Below, one piece after another: positions 1-10,458 of a stretch of 64,000 nt of DNA. Origin of the DNA: Rhabditoides inermis (taxonomy: Eukaryota; Nematoda; Chromadorea; Rhabditida; Rhabditidae); the NCBI GenBank assembly GCA_963966185.1, contig CAWZYM010000078.1, positions 148,501 through 212,500 of the forward strand, given 5' to 3'. The notes under the pieces were generated by a model, which was given only the letters and a program-made list of their open reading frames with translations, had not been told where the DNA came from and ran no database searches. Position 1 is the stretch's first letter, and every line of letters begins with the position of its first letter. Both the position numbers and the translations under genes were made by a program.

Positions 1-477
1 ATTTTCAGTATTCGAGATCGAATTGCGTTGAACTTGATTTGGAAATAACTTTGTTCAGAGTTGATGAAATCATACACAAATTTCATGAAAGGTGCATCGA
101 TACCATAGCAACAACTCTATGATTTCAGTTTTTGAAATTTGGTCTTTATAATGAAGTTATTTAGTAAAATGTGGATTATTTAGTAGAAAGTGGATGGAAT
201 GAGGCGCATTTACATTATTTTCTAATCTGTCTTCGTCATTTCTTCGGTCGAAGATAATTCGCCTACCGCCAAAACGGGGGACCCACTATATAAGTACATA
301 ATAACATGATATTCATTATATACAATATGTTGAGTGAACAGGCAGTAGAGATACCAAAAGACACGCCTCTCCCTGTCCTGTCCTCATATGGCAGCGCAAC
401 AACCCGTCTGTCTGAACAATCCCAATACTTTCCATGCCCTATTCCATCCCTCTCTCCCACCTCACCGACGTCGCTTC
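1..477. other. 3' flank, no gene seen
   Basis: AT-rich stretch downstream of the stop codon (478) of the minus-strand acidic gene. It holds no frame with splice signals or recognisable protein. It is probably the 3' UTR and intergenic spacer. Confidence 0.5.
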
Positions 478-957
478 GCAGGCGTCGGTAGGATGATGAT
501 GTCATCGTCGTCGCTGTCTACCAAATCCACCACTTCAGCGTGCTCCTACAACACCACAATTGTATAATATTTACTACACACTATCATGAAGTGATGTGTC
601 ACCTGTTGTGCCGGCCGCTTGTGGGGCTTGTTGGCGCGTCGCTTGACTGGGGTGTCGACCTCCTCTTCCTCATCCTCGTCATCGGACAGAGTGACTATGG
701 CGAGTACACGCGCAGTCTTCTCGCTCTTCTTCCACTCGGTCAGAGGCGGCATCGATGAAGACCGCCACAACCGCTGCAACACTCTCCCATTGCCGTCTCA
801 TCTCCACTCTCTCACCCTTCGCACGGTCGTCGTCTTCCTGGCTGGCACACGGTCTCCATCGTCTCCCTCCATCTCATCGGGCACCACTCGATCCATCCAC
901 ATAGCCTCCTCTCTCCGTTTCTCTTGGTGGTCCCCGCCTCCCTTCCAATTCCATCTC
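478..957 (-). CDS. C-terminal exons of an acidic protein with SUMO-interacting-like motifs
   Basis: Read on the minus strand, three exons join in frame. The first (about 957-829) ends in a basic TTTVRR stretch. A 40-odd bp intron follows, then an exon (about 782-603) carrying the acidic motif IVTLSDDEDEEEE and a basic KRRANKPHKRP tail. After a 57-bp intron the last exon (about 545-478) carries VVDLVDSDDDDIIIL and ends in a nuclear-localisation-like PAKRRR before TGA. A hydrophobic core (V/I-x-V/I-V/I-D) followed by an acidic run is the SUMO-interacting motif pattern. The same style of motif recurs in exons at 5.1-7.8 kb on the same strand, so this is probably the C-terminus of that gene, now separated from it by the LINE. 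Function is inferred only as a nuclear, SUMO-binding-type protein; no enzyme domain is visible. Confidence 0.5.
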
Positions 958-1179
958 CTCCTCAATTCAATTCAATTCAATTATTTATCATTGCGTATTC
1001 AGAAAACATATGGGGACAAAAATGTGTGGCTGTAATAAGTGGTGCAACGTATTTGTGATTAAGATCAAATCAAAGAATGGTAAAACAGATACAAATGCGT
1101 ATGGGACAATACAACAGACATATGTATATGAAATGAATGTACTCTGTTACATATACTGGGGAGACCGTACCCGTATCGA

Positions 1180-3960
1180 TCAGGAAGCGCGGATGCGAGA
1201 TGGTTCAATCATGCATTTTCTAACCTCCTCTTTGAAAGAACCGGTGTCTCTGATAGCTATAATGTTAGATGGTAGGGAATTCCATATTCGAAACTTGCGG
1301 TGAATGAATGTCTGTGTTCTAACGGACGGATCAAAAGAGGGTACGATTCGGTGGCAGTGAGAGTGTCTCGATGATGTGGATATGATATTATAGATGGCGG
1401 ATGAGTCAAAGACGGTGCGACCGTGTACAATTTTATGTATGTAGGCAATATCATTGACTGCTCGTCGTGACTCGAGAGTCTCCAAGCCTAGCAGGCAGAG
1501 TCTGGCAGAGTATCCTAGATTGAAAATGCCATTTCTATGGCAGATTCGTCTGGTGAAATACCGTTGAACGCCCTCAATAAGATTCACTGAGCGCACATCG
1601 GTGGGATTCCAGAGCTCAGTACAGTACTCCAGCTTACAGCGATAATATGTCACAAATGCTTTGCAGAGAACGGCTAAGCTGCGAGTACGGTATGCTCTTA
1701 GGAAGTCATTGATTCCCCAAAGTGTGCGATCGACAATGCGTTTAATGTAGTCATCGAAAGAAAGGCGAGTAGAGATATACACACCAAGATCTTTAACACA
1801 CTCAGGGGTTTCTAGAGTCACTGTGCCAAGTGAATATGCATACAGCGGATTTTGCTTGCCCAAGTGAAGAACCTGTGTTTTGCTAGCAGATATGGTGAGA
1901 GCCCACTCAATCGACCACTCAGAAACACAGTCGACTGCTTGCTGAAACTTAGTGCGCGCGGTGAGATCGAGGGGACAGAACGCGTAGGACACTTTCAAAT
2001 CGTCAGCATACAATGCGCAGCGAACATAGTCCGGCAAACAGTCGACAATGTTGTTAATAAATACATTGAAAAGAAGAGGCCCGAGACAGCTCCCCTGAGG
2101 AACACCGCAATTCACAGTGCGTGGGGAGGATAGACACTGACTGACAAGTACACGCGTTGTTCTATCGCACAGAAAAGATTTGATCCACGCGAGTGCACTG
2201 CCGCGAACACCAAGTGAGTGGAGCTTCTTGAACGACATGGAATGATTTATGCAATCAAACGCCTTTTTGTAATCTACATAAAGGCAGTCGACTACTTGCC
2301 CGTCGGTGAGATCACGCGACCACTGGGCATGACACTCAACGAGCTGTGCGCATGTGGATCGGCCCGCGCGGAAACCGAATTGGCGAGAGGTGAGAAGGCA
2401 GTGTTTTTCAAAGTGCTCTGTCATCTGCGCCGCGCAAATCCTCTCCAGCAGTTTGGAAAGTGTGGCAGTGAGAGCAATGGGACGGTAGTTGACTACCTCA
2501 CTCTGGGACCCACCCTTGTGGATGGGTCTCACATACCCTATCTTCCATATAGGAGGAACGACACACGCGGAAAGAGACTGCTGGAAGAGGAGAAAGATTG
2601 GAGTGACTACAGAGTCTACAGTGTGCTTCAAGAAAATATGCGTTATCCCATCTGGTGACGTATTGATTTTTGGCGCGAGTGAGCGTATTGTTTTGGCAAT
2701 GAGAATGTGGGTAATGTGAAATTGATTGATTGAATGGGAAGAATCAGTGAGTGGCGCACCAGACGGGATTGGTAGATTAGAATACACTGAGTCAAAGTAC
2801 TCTGAAAAAGCCTCTGCCTTCTCACTCTCATCATGAATGTACACGCCATCAGCAGAGCTTATTGGGCCGATTCCATCTGCGGGGTTCAGCCTAGATCGAA
2901 CGTGTTGAAAGAATTTTCTCTGTCCCTTAGAGAGCAGACTCGACTCAAGCTTGGTGTTCCATGCGTACAGCGCGCGTCTCAGATCTTTCTGTGCTCGTTT
3001 AGTGTCGCGGGAATAGGGTCGCCTGGCGGCAAGGCGCGTCGCTTTCGCACTCAGACGCTGGATATATGCTGGAGCTTTCTGGCTGTTACTGCGCTGCGGT
3101 TTCAGTGGAATATAGTCCAATTGACAGGATGCGACACAATCTTGGAACAAACTGCAACACTCAGCGAGTGTCCGTCCGGCGAATGTGAGAGTCCAGTCAA
3201 TGGAGGCAATGCGCGAGTTGATGGCGGGCCAGTCCGCCTTGGCATAATCAAAGCGAGGTGAGAGGGTAGAGCGCTGCGTTTGGCGAATAGAGAGAGAGGC
3301 AATCACTGGGAGGTGATCACACAACGCAATACGTGAGCCAATGGAAATGTGTGAGTAGAGATCAACCTTGTCAGTCAGTATCAGATCGAGAATGTGGGGA
3401 GTTTGCCCGGGCCGGTGGACCATAGTGGGTTTATGGACCAGTTGAGATAGCGAAAACGTGGCGGTAAAGTTGATAAATGAGCGGTCGAGAGAGTGGATCG
3501 CTGTGAGTGAGCGCCAGTCAATATGCGGGAAGTTGAAATCGCCGGCTAGAATATGCGCGCGCGAGTCGGGGCGAAAAAGAGAGCGGAGTGATGCAATCAT
3601 TCGCTCACCGGCGGCCCTCACTGCGCGAGTGGCACCGGGTGTGCGGTAGACAGCTATAACGCGGAGAGGTTGCTGAAGCTGGAGACTGGCAGAGGGTAGA
3701 ATATCAAGGCATACAATCTCACACAGATCATCAATATGCACGCACTCGACTAGGACACACGAGAGACCAGAGGACACCAAGACTAGTACTCCGCCTGCAT
3801 GAGACAAACGATCGCACCTATACACACTAAACTGGCCACCGAATCGCATAAAATCAGAACTATCGTGCACATCCAACCACGACTCAGTCACGATACACAC
3901 ATGAGGCGAGTGAGAGGATATAAAGTGCGCGATGTCATAATACTTGTTCCGAACAGAGCC
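1180..3960 (-). CDS. LINE ORF2: apurinic-type endonuclease plus reverse transcriptase
   Basis: Nicks target DNA and copies the element RNA by target-primed reverse transcription. Counting residues from the GTG at 3900, the endonuclease contains VTESWL near residues 4-9, LAGDFNFPHIDW at 118-129 and CDHLPV at 194-199, the expected metal-binding and catalytic boxes. The reverse transcriptase follows: YRPIAL near 473, VDYKKAFDCIN near 542 (palm aspartate), GVPQGSCLGPLLFN near 599 and the catalytic YADD at 631-634. The C-terminal segment has the ELWNPTDVRSVNLIEGVQR pattern common in CR1/Jockey-clade LINEs. The frame stays open upstream of 3900 through GSVRNKYYDIAHFI, the usual endonuclease N-terminus. 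ORF2 therefore overlaps the ORF1 3' end and has no obvious ATG of its own, so translation may depend on frameshifting or reinitiation. Complete to its stop, with no disruption seen. Confidence 0.9.
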   Translation of the reverse strand, partial: GSVRNKYYDIAHFISSHSPHVCIVTESWLDVHDSSDFMRFGGQFSVYRCDRLSHAGGVLVLVSSGLSCVLVECVHIDDLCEIVCLDILPSASLQLQQPLRVIAVYRTPGATRAVRAAGERMIASLRSLFRPDSRAHILAGDFNFPHIDWRSLTAIHSLDRSFINFTATFSLSQLVHKPTMVHRPGQTPHILDLILTDKVDLYSHISIGSRIALCDHLPVIASLSIRQTQRSTLSPRFDYAKADWPAINSRIASIDWTLTFAGRTLAECCSLFQDCVASCQLDYIPLKPQRSNSQKAPAYIQRLSAKATRLAARRPYSRDTKRAQKDLRRALYAWNTKLESSLLSKGQRKFFQHVRSRLNPADGIGPISSADGVYIHDESEKAEAFSEYFDSVYSNLPIPSGAPLTDSSHSINQFHITHILIAKTIRSLAPKINTSPDGITHIFLKHTVDSVVTPIFLLFQQSLSACVVPPIWKIGYVRPIHKGGSQSEVVNYRPIALTATLSKLLERICAAQMTEHFEKHCLLTSRQFGFRAGRSTCAQLVECHAQWSRDLTDGQVVDCLYVDYKKAFDCINHSMSFKKLHSLGVRGSALAWIKSFLCDRTTRVLVSQCLSSPRTVNCGVPQGSCLGPLLFNVFINNIVDCLPDYVRCALYADDLKVSYAFCPLDLTARTKFQQAVDCVSEWSIEWALTISASKTQVLHLGKQNPLYAYSLGTVTLETPECVKDLGVYISTRLSFDDYIKRIVDRTLWGINDFLRAYRTRSLAVLCKAFVTYYRCKLEYCTELWNPTDVRSVNLIEGVQRYFTRRICHRNGIFNLGYSARLCLLGLETLESRRAVNDIAYIHKIVHGRTVFDSSAIYNIISTSSRHSHCHRIVPSFDPSVRTQTFIHRKFRIWNSLPSNIIAIRDTGSFKEEVRKCMIEPSRIRAS

Positions 3961-4949
3961 TCCTGCGATTGCTGGCTCGTCCCGGCTGCCGGCGACACTG
4001 CAATGGGGGTGGCAGCGATGATCTTCTTTCCACTCTTGCGAGTGGATCTGCGAGGGGCGGCGCGCCGCGCGGCGGGGATCTTGGCGAAAGTGACAGTGGC
4101 GGGCTTGGGCTTGGCCTGTGCCTGCTTGCGCTTCTTCTGCTGCGGCGGCTCGGGCGAACCGCCCTGGGTGGCAAGCGCGGGGGCAGAGAGAGAGATCGCC
4201 GCGGGGTCATTGACAAAAGCGCGCGGGTGCGAGAGCGTTACCAGTCTACAATCGCGCACCACCTTGCACACCATGCCTTGCTTGATGTTGTACTCGTGCG
4301 CCTCCGCACGGAGTCTCCTCTCCTGGTTGAGTTCTTCAGTTGTCAGGTCTCGGCGGATGAAGGCGAACACCTCGGTCTCCAGAGTAGAGTACCGGGCACG
4401 GCGGACCGAGGAGATGAACGAATCACGTGTGTCCTGCGAGGGGAACTGCACCTTCAGGATACGGTGGTAGTTCGGCTTGCCCTCGGGCTTCTTGTCGGGG
4501 TGGCGGCGGGCGGAGATCTGACCGGCGTTGAACAGATCGCGTATCTCACTGGATCCAATGGCCTCGACCAGCTTCTTCAAGAACTCCTTGTCGTCAGCTG
4601 CAGCGGCGACAGGATCGGAGAGCTCGGAGCGTCCAACAACGACGGCCCTGGTAGCCTTGTCGGCGATGAGATCCTTGTTGGTGACACACACCTTGACGAT
4701 GTCGGCAAAGGTGGGCAAGGCGGCGCAAGACTGAGTCTGTTTCTTCTCAAGGCCCTCAATTAGCTGACCCAGACGGATAACAGTTTCATTGAGAGCACGC
4801 ACGCTCACACTATTATCGCTGACTACGCGTTGAATCATATCGATTTGTGCCTGCTGCGACTGGATCATGATGCGCACCCAGGGCGGGGTGTCTTCAGGGA
4901 AGGTGATTCCGAGGGGATTTGGAGGGGACACAGGCGTCATCTTACTCAC
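3888..4949 (-). CDS. LINE ORF1: nucleic-acid-binding protein
   Basis: A 353-residue frame starting MSKMTPVSPPNP. Residues about 30-75 are a predicted coiled coil (Gln/Ile/Val heptad-like, ending in LIEGLEKKQ), as in trimer-forming ORF1 proteins. The middle has an RRM-like segment (HRILKVQFPSQDTRDSFI) followed by FIRRDLTTEELNQERRLRAE, matching the 'D-L-T-x-E-x-R' region common in LINE ORF1 proteins. The C-terminus is very basic (QQKKRKQAQAKPK, then R/K-rich), fitting RNA binding. No CCHC zinc knuckles are present. The stop lies inside the start of ORF2, in a different frame. Its role in the RNP is inferred from position and composition. Confidence 0.8.
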   Translation of the reverse strand: MSKMTPVSPPNPLGITFPEDTPPWVRIMIQSQQAQIDMIQRVVSDNSVSVRALNETVIRLGQLIEGLEKKQTQSCAALPTFADIVKVCVTNKDLIADKATRAVVVGRSELSDPVAAAADDKEFLKKLVEAIGSSEIRDLFNAGQISARRHPDKKPEGKPNYHRILKVQFPSQDTRDSFISSVRRARYSTLETEVFAFIRRDLTTEELNQERRLRAEAHEYNIKQGMVCKVVRDCRLVTLSHPRAFVNDPAAISLSAPALATQGGSPEPPQQKKRKQAQAKPKPATVTFAKIPAARRAAPRRSTRKSGKKIIAATPIAVSPAAGTSQQSQEALFGTSIMTSRTLYPLTRLMCVS

Positions 4950-5153
4950 AAATGCAGCACTTTTTATAATTTATAGGAAAAGTGCTAAACCTACGGCACA
5001 GAAGTGGTCGTTGATCCGTCCGGCTGGCAATTGGTGGGAGCGCGATGAGCCGACAGAAAGAAATATTGAGAACCGACCACTCTCGGCGGGCAAAGCGGGC
5101 CGAGTCAAGCACATCGTTATAGACAATGCAATGACGTAATCATCCAACGCCAA

Positions 5154-7830
5154 CCTCATCATCGGACGAAACATCAAAGACAGGGAAAGGAACGGGTTGC
5201 TTCTCCTTCTCCCACTGCTCCTCGACTGCTCTCTGCTCCTCTTGCGCCTCCTGATGGCGTATGATAGCTCGCTCCTCCATAGCTATCTCATCCCCAGCAA
5301 AGTCCACAGAGATCTGAGAGCGCTCAATTCACTAGCTTCTCACACCAACTCACCGTGTCCTTGTCGCCAGCCCACTGCTTCTACACCTCCGCCTCTTCCT
5401 CCTGCTGTTTCTGATGCTCCAGAATCGTCCTCTCCTCCATAATCAACTCTTCTTGCTCAACGTCGACAACAATCTGCAAGGCAATCTCATATCGCAATCT
5501 CAATTCCTCTATACCTCCACCCACCACGTGCTGACTCGTCTTCCTCTTCTCTCCGCCCTCCGCCTCTCCGATCATCCGGCACAGCTGCTCGATCATGTGG
5601 GCGCGCGCGCGAGGCGGGGTCGGAGCGGCTACCCAACTACACTCGCCCTCCACACCCTCTTCTCGTCGCTGGCCGGTTGCGAGAGTGTCTTCCTGAACCA
5701 CTCCTTCTTCCATGCCACTGTACACTCGTCCACCTTCTCCTCCTCACTGTCCAGAGTGATAACGTGGATGTCTTCACCGCGTCGATCCATCTCTTCCTCC
5801 TCATCCTCCTCATCTTCAGACAGAAGCGGCATCTCTATCGACATGGTGTCCTCGTCAACGTCATCCGAGGGCGCATCGCACGCGGACTGCTCACCAGTCA
5901 CGAACTCGCCCTAAACAGTAAAGTAAATCTTGAAAATGATTCCGTTACCTTTCTTCCCACATTAGAATGAGTCGCTGTCGCTGTCGCATCTTCCTTTCGG
6001 TCTTCTCCGTTTCCAGTAGGTTCAGAACCTTCCATCGCGTCGAGAAGCTTCTCCACGACGGCTGTCCTTGACACGGGGACATTCCGAGATTGCTGAAGAA
6101 AACATATGTGCACGGTAATAAACTTATCATTATAACCCTACACAAAACTCAAAATTACATGATTCCACCAACCTGGACAGAAGCGCCGTCGTCGTCATCG
6201 TCCGAATCGAGTGGCATCTCTAGACAGAACGAGTCATCGTCGTCCTCGTCCGACACTGCTTCGCCACCCGGCCGATGCAGGTCGCCATCCCACCACACCG
6301 ATACCGAGGCAGCCTTCGAAAACAAAAAAGTCACACTATCCAGTTATAATATAATCTTAAGACATACGGTTGAAGTTGCATAAGGATCTGGGAAGGCGGT
6401 CGCGGAGTGAGCAGCATCGACGTCTTTGTCGAGGGACACCTCCATGGCGAACGCTCCGCTGTTTCCCACGGCCGCATCCTCCACACACCCAATCTGGACA
6501 ACCAATCAATAACACAATAAGCTATCTATTCCCAGACCTGTGAACAGGTAGCCTCCATCTCCTCTTCTGTTCGCTGTTCACCGCCAGCCTCTTGTGCGTC
6601 AAGATCAGCGTCCATGGCGTCCTTGGAAGACGATGGCTGAACGACTATAACCGACCCAGCCATCTCGTACTCACCTCGTTGTCTCTCGCCTCGTTAACGA
6701 TCGGGTTCGTCTCGACAGCAGCCTGCTCGACAGGGCTAGACTCGCCGGTAGGTTCGGCGCAAGGAGGCCGTGTCTGAAGAGAACAATGATCAATCCAATA
6801 ATCAGAGACCAATATCCACTCGCCCTCACCTCCTCCTTCTCAGCCGTGCGCAGCATGTGCAGACGGGAGCTGTCTTCACTGGCCTTGGCAGCTGCTTCCA
6901 TCACTTCTTCTACTCCAGCTTCCTCCGTCGCAGCAATCAAAGCCGCCACAACAATCAGCACATCAGCCTAGACAACAGGACAACACAGTATTAGAAAAAA
7001 AGTACCACGCGAATTGTCTCACTTCTTGTTCTGCAGCTATCGCATCAGCCTCGGTCTCCGCAACGAGATCAGACACAACATCGAGAACGACCTAAATGAA
7101 AAAGAGTAATCAGAAGATGACGACTATTGCTGACCTCCTCCTCAGCCATCGTCTCCTCGACTTGCTGTACCACATGGTGGAGCAGCTCCCTGATCCACTG
7201 CTCCTCTTCCTCTCTCGTCTTCCCCTCGGCGGCAGCCGCCTTCAGCACAGCCACTTCCTTCTCGATCTGCGCAAAGTGTTCGATGGTAAACCGCTGCATT
7301 TCTCCCATTCCCATCGGAGCATCTCCACACGAGCCCTACAACAGAAACCTCCAACTGTGCTATCGCGTGCATCACTCACCTCTCTCGACTCTCTATACAC
7401 ACCCTCCTCCTCGTCTTCTTCTCCCTCTTCATCTCCCGCATTCCACCCTTCGAACGCCTCTCGCAGCTCGTCGAAACCATCTATGTCTTCCTCGAAGTCT
7501 CCCATGCACGGAGGCGACGCCGACTGCAAACCCACATCAGTGCCTTCACCAAACATATATAATTACTATTTTACATCACATACAGTGCGGGCGATCAAAG
7601 GCGGGGTGGCATCAGCAGACAGGTCAGTGGGCGGAGTGTCCAACGCGAGACTGAACAACCATAGAGGTGAGAGAGTGTCAGCGGTGGACTGTGCTCGCCC
7701 TACAAGAAGTACAATCAATACGCAATCATGTAAATAACATATTCCACGAGCCCGTCCACGTCGAGCACCACATCATGCCCGTCGTCCTCACAACTACTTC
7801 TACGGGCGGGAACCAAGATGCTGTCTGTGA
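5154..7830 (-). CDS. Multi-exon acidic, coiled-coil protein with repeated SIM-like motifs
   Basis: At least a dozen minus-strand exons with GT...AG introns of about 45-90 bp. From the 5' side: VVLDVDGLVEY (about 7,740-7,800); a Pro/Thr exon (7,580-7,670); an acidic exon ending EGEEDEEEGVYRESRE (7,382-7,556); a helical exon with VAVLKAAAAEGKTREEEEQ (7,137-7,335); two Ala/Glu-rich helical exons (6,833-7,092); short acidic exons (6,170-6,777); then an exon (5,629-5,910) with HVITLDSEEE, and an exon (5,381-5,620) with IMEERTILEHQKQQEEE. The last exon before the LINE (5,154-5,330) has the related AMEERAIIRHQEAQEEQ and VFDVSSDDE. The repeated 'EER..I..HQ..QEE' module followed by a SIM-like motif suggests internal duplication. 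It probably continues beyond the LINE to the exons at 478-957. Probable nuclear scaffold; the N-terminus and exact exon set are uncertain. Confidence 0.5.
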
Positions 7831-7839
7831 TGATCATGT

Positions 7840-8289
7840 CTCCCGCCTGATCATGTCTCAGCGAAAGTTGCGGTTAGTCAAAACACTCCCGAATCCTTTT
7901 GAAACACTTTGGAAACGCATTTTGAATCTTTTTAAGAGACTGATCGCATTTGAAACAAAACTAGTTTTTGTCCATTGTCACAATGAATTCAAAACACATT
8001 GTGATGTTCAAAAAGTAGGAAGATACCTGCAGAGTTGCGAACTCTTGATATTAAAACAAATAGAAACCTGAAAACAGATCGATACACACATTTATCGACA
8101 CACATACAAACGACATATGGAGAACATAAGCGGGGTTATGTAATCATCATTATAAGCAGGCTAAGTAAAACGTGGCAGGGCAGGACGGTGTTCCTGCGGC
8201 AGGAACATGAAAATTACGTCGCCACTGGACATGGGAGAAGCGGAGGAAGATACGGAACACATAGCAACGCGACGCAAGAGTGGGCTTTC
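7840..8289. other. Intergenic, no gene seen
   Basis: AT-rich spacer between two minus-strand genes. It holds a short direct repeat (GATCATGTCTC twice near 7,838-7,860). I see no frame with coding character. It probably contains the promoter of the acidic gene to its left and the 3' flank of the gene to its right. Confidence 0.4.
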
Positions 8290-9787
8290 ACTTGGCAACT
8301 GAAAATATGGTAAAGTATAACGGAACTAAAACTAAAACGTACTCGAGCCAGTGTTCGGTCCAGAGGAAGCGCCGATAGTTCCCACCGAAGAAGGCGCTGC
8401 GATCACTGCGCCGAACAACATTCCGATGTTCACAACTGGTGCGGGACAAGCAGGAGCAGAGGAGCCAGCCGGGGTTGCATGTGTGGTGGCCGAAGTCGAA
8501 GGCGGCACAGCCGATGCAGGGCGAGTCGACGAATCGATCGAGAGCAGCTTGACGCCGTCCTCTGAAGCGGTTCACAAACCGATAAAGAAAATAAAACACA
8601 CTCACCCAAACTGCATTCATTGCTAGTAGTGTTGGGCAGGATTAATCCAAATTTGGATTAATCGTGGATTAATCGGATTAATCCGAATCTTAATCCAAAA
8701 TCTTAGAAATTTCGGATTTCAGATTAATCCGAAATCCAAAATCCAGTTTTTTGGGGATTTGGATTAATCCAAAATCCAAAATCCAGAAATCCGGGTTTTG
8801 GATTTTGGATTAATCTACTCGTTTACAAATTGTTAAAATAATGTTGTTTTAAATGATGAAATTTCACTTTATTTGAGCTTTTAATCTATAACGGCGCCTT
8901 TGTAACTTTACAGAAACATCAAAAACACCAAATTATACTATTAGTAAGGCATAAAGATGCCAAAAAGACAATGTAAAACTTGGATTAATCCAAAATCCAA
9001 AGTTTGGATTAATCTGAAAACCAAAATCCAAAAATTTTGGATTTTGGGTTAATCCAAAACCCGAAATCCACAATTTTGGATTACGGATTAATCCAAAATC
9101 CAAAACCCTGAATATCTGGGATTTTGATTAATCCAAAATCCAAAATCCAACTCGGATTAGGATTTTGCCCAACACTAATTGCTAGTATCACCAGAAGAGA
9201 CCGTTGTTGAGACCTGGGCATTTTTGACCACGGGAGTCTTCACGTCTTCCCACACTTTTCCACGGAAAGCGAACGAGGAGGCTTTGTTCAGAGGCACGAG
9301 CTGAAATAAATCAACTATCATAAACATTCAGAAGTCTTGAACCGAGTTGCGACTACCTGTCCGCAGTCGTATGTGTACGACGACATCGCCGAGTAGATGA
9401 ACCCGTCCTTCGAATCGAGACGCTCGAATCCAGCCTTGGTCTTAGCAGCGTGCTCGACGGTGTTATTAAAGGTCCTGGAACAGCATCATTTCACTATACA
9501 GAAAACGAGACTAGCGGCGCTAATCCGGCAGGAAATCATATTAAAAGTGAATTAACATACTTCTTGTTGAACATCCCGCCGTTGTCCGAAAATGCCACCT
9601 CCGTCAGAGACGATAGGTGAGAGAGCGTAGTTCCGTCTTTGAAGTCACATAGGATCATGTGTCCCACACAGCCATGGTTCAGCTGCAACGATAGATGTTG
9701 CGAACGTTGAAAACATCCTTCCCAGACTAAACGTACTCCATTCTTGTCGGACGCAGCCCTTTTTGCTGCTGGAACTAGAAGCATCAT
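8290..9787 (-). pseudogene. Unrecognised gene interrupted by a hAT MITE
   Basis: Minus-strand exons join in frame. A start-like exon (about 9,787-9,735) is followed by CVGHMILCDFKDGTTLSHL (about 9,683-9,562). After an 87-bp intron comes a TFNNTVEHAAKTKAGF exon (about 9,476-9,358), then LVPLNKASSFAFRGKVW (9,303 onward). That last exon runs into the MITE at 9,177. Beyond the MITE the exon resumes for four residues (NECS) before a donor. The final exon (about 8,560-8,347) is Ser/Thr/Pro-rich and ends with a hydrophobic VNIGMLFGAVIAAPSSVG segment that could be a membrane anchor. A two-codon end follows another intron. The Cys pattern, Thr/Pro-rich stalk and C-terminal hydrophobic segment suggest a secreted or membrane glycoprotein, but I do not recognise the family. 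The MITE introduces a TAG stop right at the insertion point. Confidence 0.45.
8627..9177. mobile_element. hAT-type MITE rich in GGATTAATCC
   Basis: 551-bp non-autonomous element. Terminal inverted repeats are TAGTGTTGGGCA at the left and the complementary TGCCCAACACTA-type end at the right. An exact 8-bp target-site duplication ATTGCTAG flanks it (8,619-8,626 and 9,178-9,185). An 8-bp duplication and a TAGTGTTGGGC-type terminus are hAT superfamily hallmarks. The body is largely degenerate GGATTAATCC/CCAAAATCC repeats in both orientations around an AT-rich centre (8,820-8,975) and has no coding capacity. It lies within an exon of the flanking minus-strand gene. Confidence 0.9.
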
Positions 9788-10203
9788 TCTGAAATGAAAT
9801 ACTTATGAAACTTCATCGCGAATGAACGGAAATCAAAGAGAAAGCTTGTTTCGTTGTTTTGTAACTGGTTTTGGCCGAAAAAAAGTCCGATCATCTTGCA
9901 AGCGGTTGATAGCAGAGAAGGTAAATGAAAATAAAGGAAACGTGACGTCAATATGAAATACATGGTTGCAAACGTTTACTTGCTCAATATCAGAAAAAAG
10001 CTCAATATCAGACTCTACACACCATACCAACAATGAAAGAAAAAAACACCGAAAGAACAAACGCTAGTCGGCGGAGTGATTGTGAGAGGTGCCTGCGAAT
10101 CATAACTACATTACAGTACCTCACAAATGTGGCACAACGGGCGGTGCTTAACAGAAACGGACAGGGGCGCGATCTGGTAAATTTCAGTCGCAAAGCAGAA
10201 ATG

Positions 10204-10207
<4 letters not shown>

Positions 10208-10239
<32 letters not shown>
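10208..10239. repeat. (TA)n microsatellite
   Basis: Uninterrupted TA dinucleotide run between the MITE-disrupted gene and the beta-propeller-like gene. The rest of 9,790-10,458 shows no supported gene. Confidence 0.9.
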
Positions 10240-10243
<4 letters not shown>

Positions 10244-10458
10244 GAACGAAATTTACGCATGAGTAGACCCGGCAAAGATGCATAATGGAGGTTTGTCCAC
10301 CTACAATCCGAGCGGGGCGTGGATGGGCGGAGCATCCGTCGACTTGTCCATCTCCTTGTCGACCATGAGGCAGCACGTCATCTCACCGCAACACCATAGA
10401 ACCACACCGAACGAAGTGGGACTGAACAAAGCAGGGTGATAGAATCTTTGATCTCTCC

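Larger units (their letters stand above)
960..5145 (-). mobile_element. Non-LTR retrotransposon (CR1/L2-like LINE), nearly complete
   Basis: Two overlapping ORFs on the minus strand: ORF1 (4949-3888) and ORF2 with endonuclease and reverse transcriptase (about 3960-1180). About 200 bp of 5' UTR lies upstream of ORF1. Downstream of ORF2 a 3' UTR ends in a short AATTG microsatellite (about 962-985), the kind of tandem tail found in CR1/L2-type elements. No target-site duplication was found by eye. The insertion lies between two groups of exons of the same minus-strand acidic gene. The last upstream exon has a possible splice donor next to the LINE 5' end and a possible acceptor next to its tail, so it may sit in an intron. 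Both ORFs lack stops and frameshifts, suggesting a young copy. Confidence 0.85.

Noticed and set aside
1852..4763. Plus-strand frames of 60-264 codons across the LINE
   Set aside because: Antisense shadows of LINE ORF1 and ORF2.
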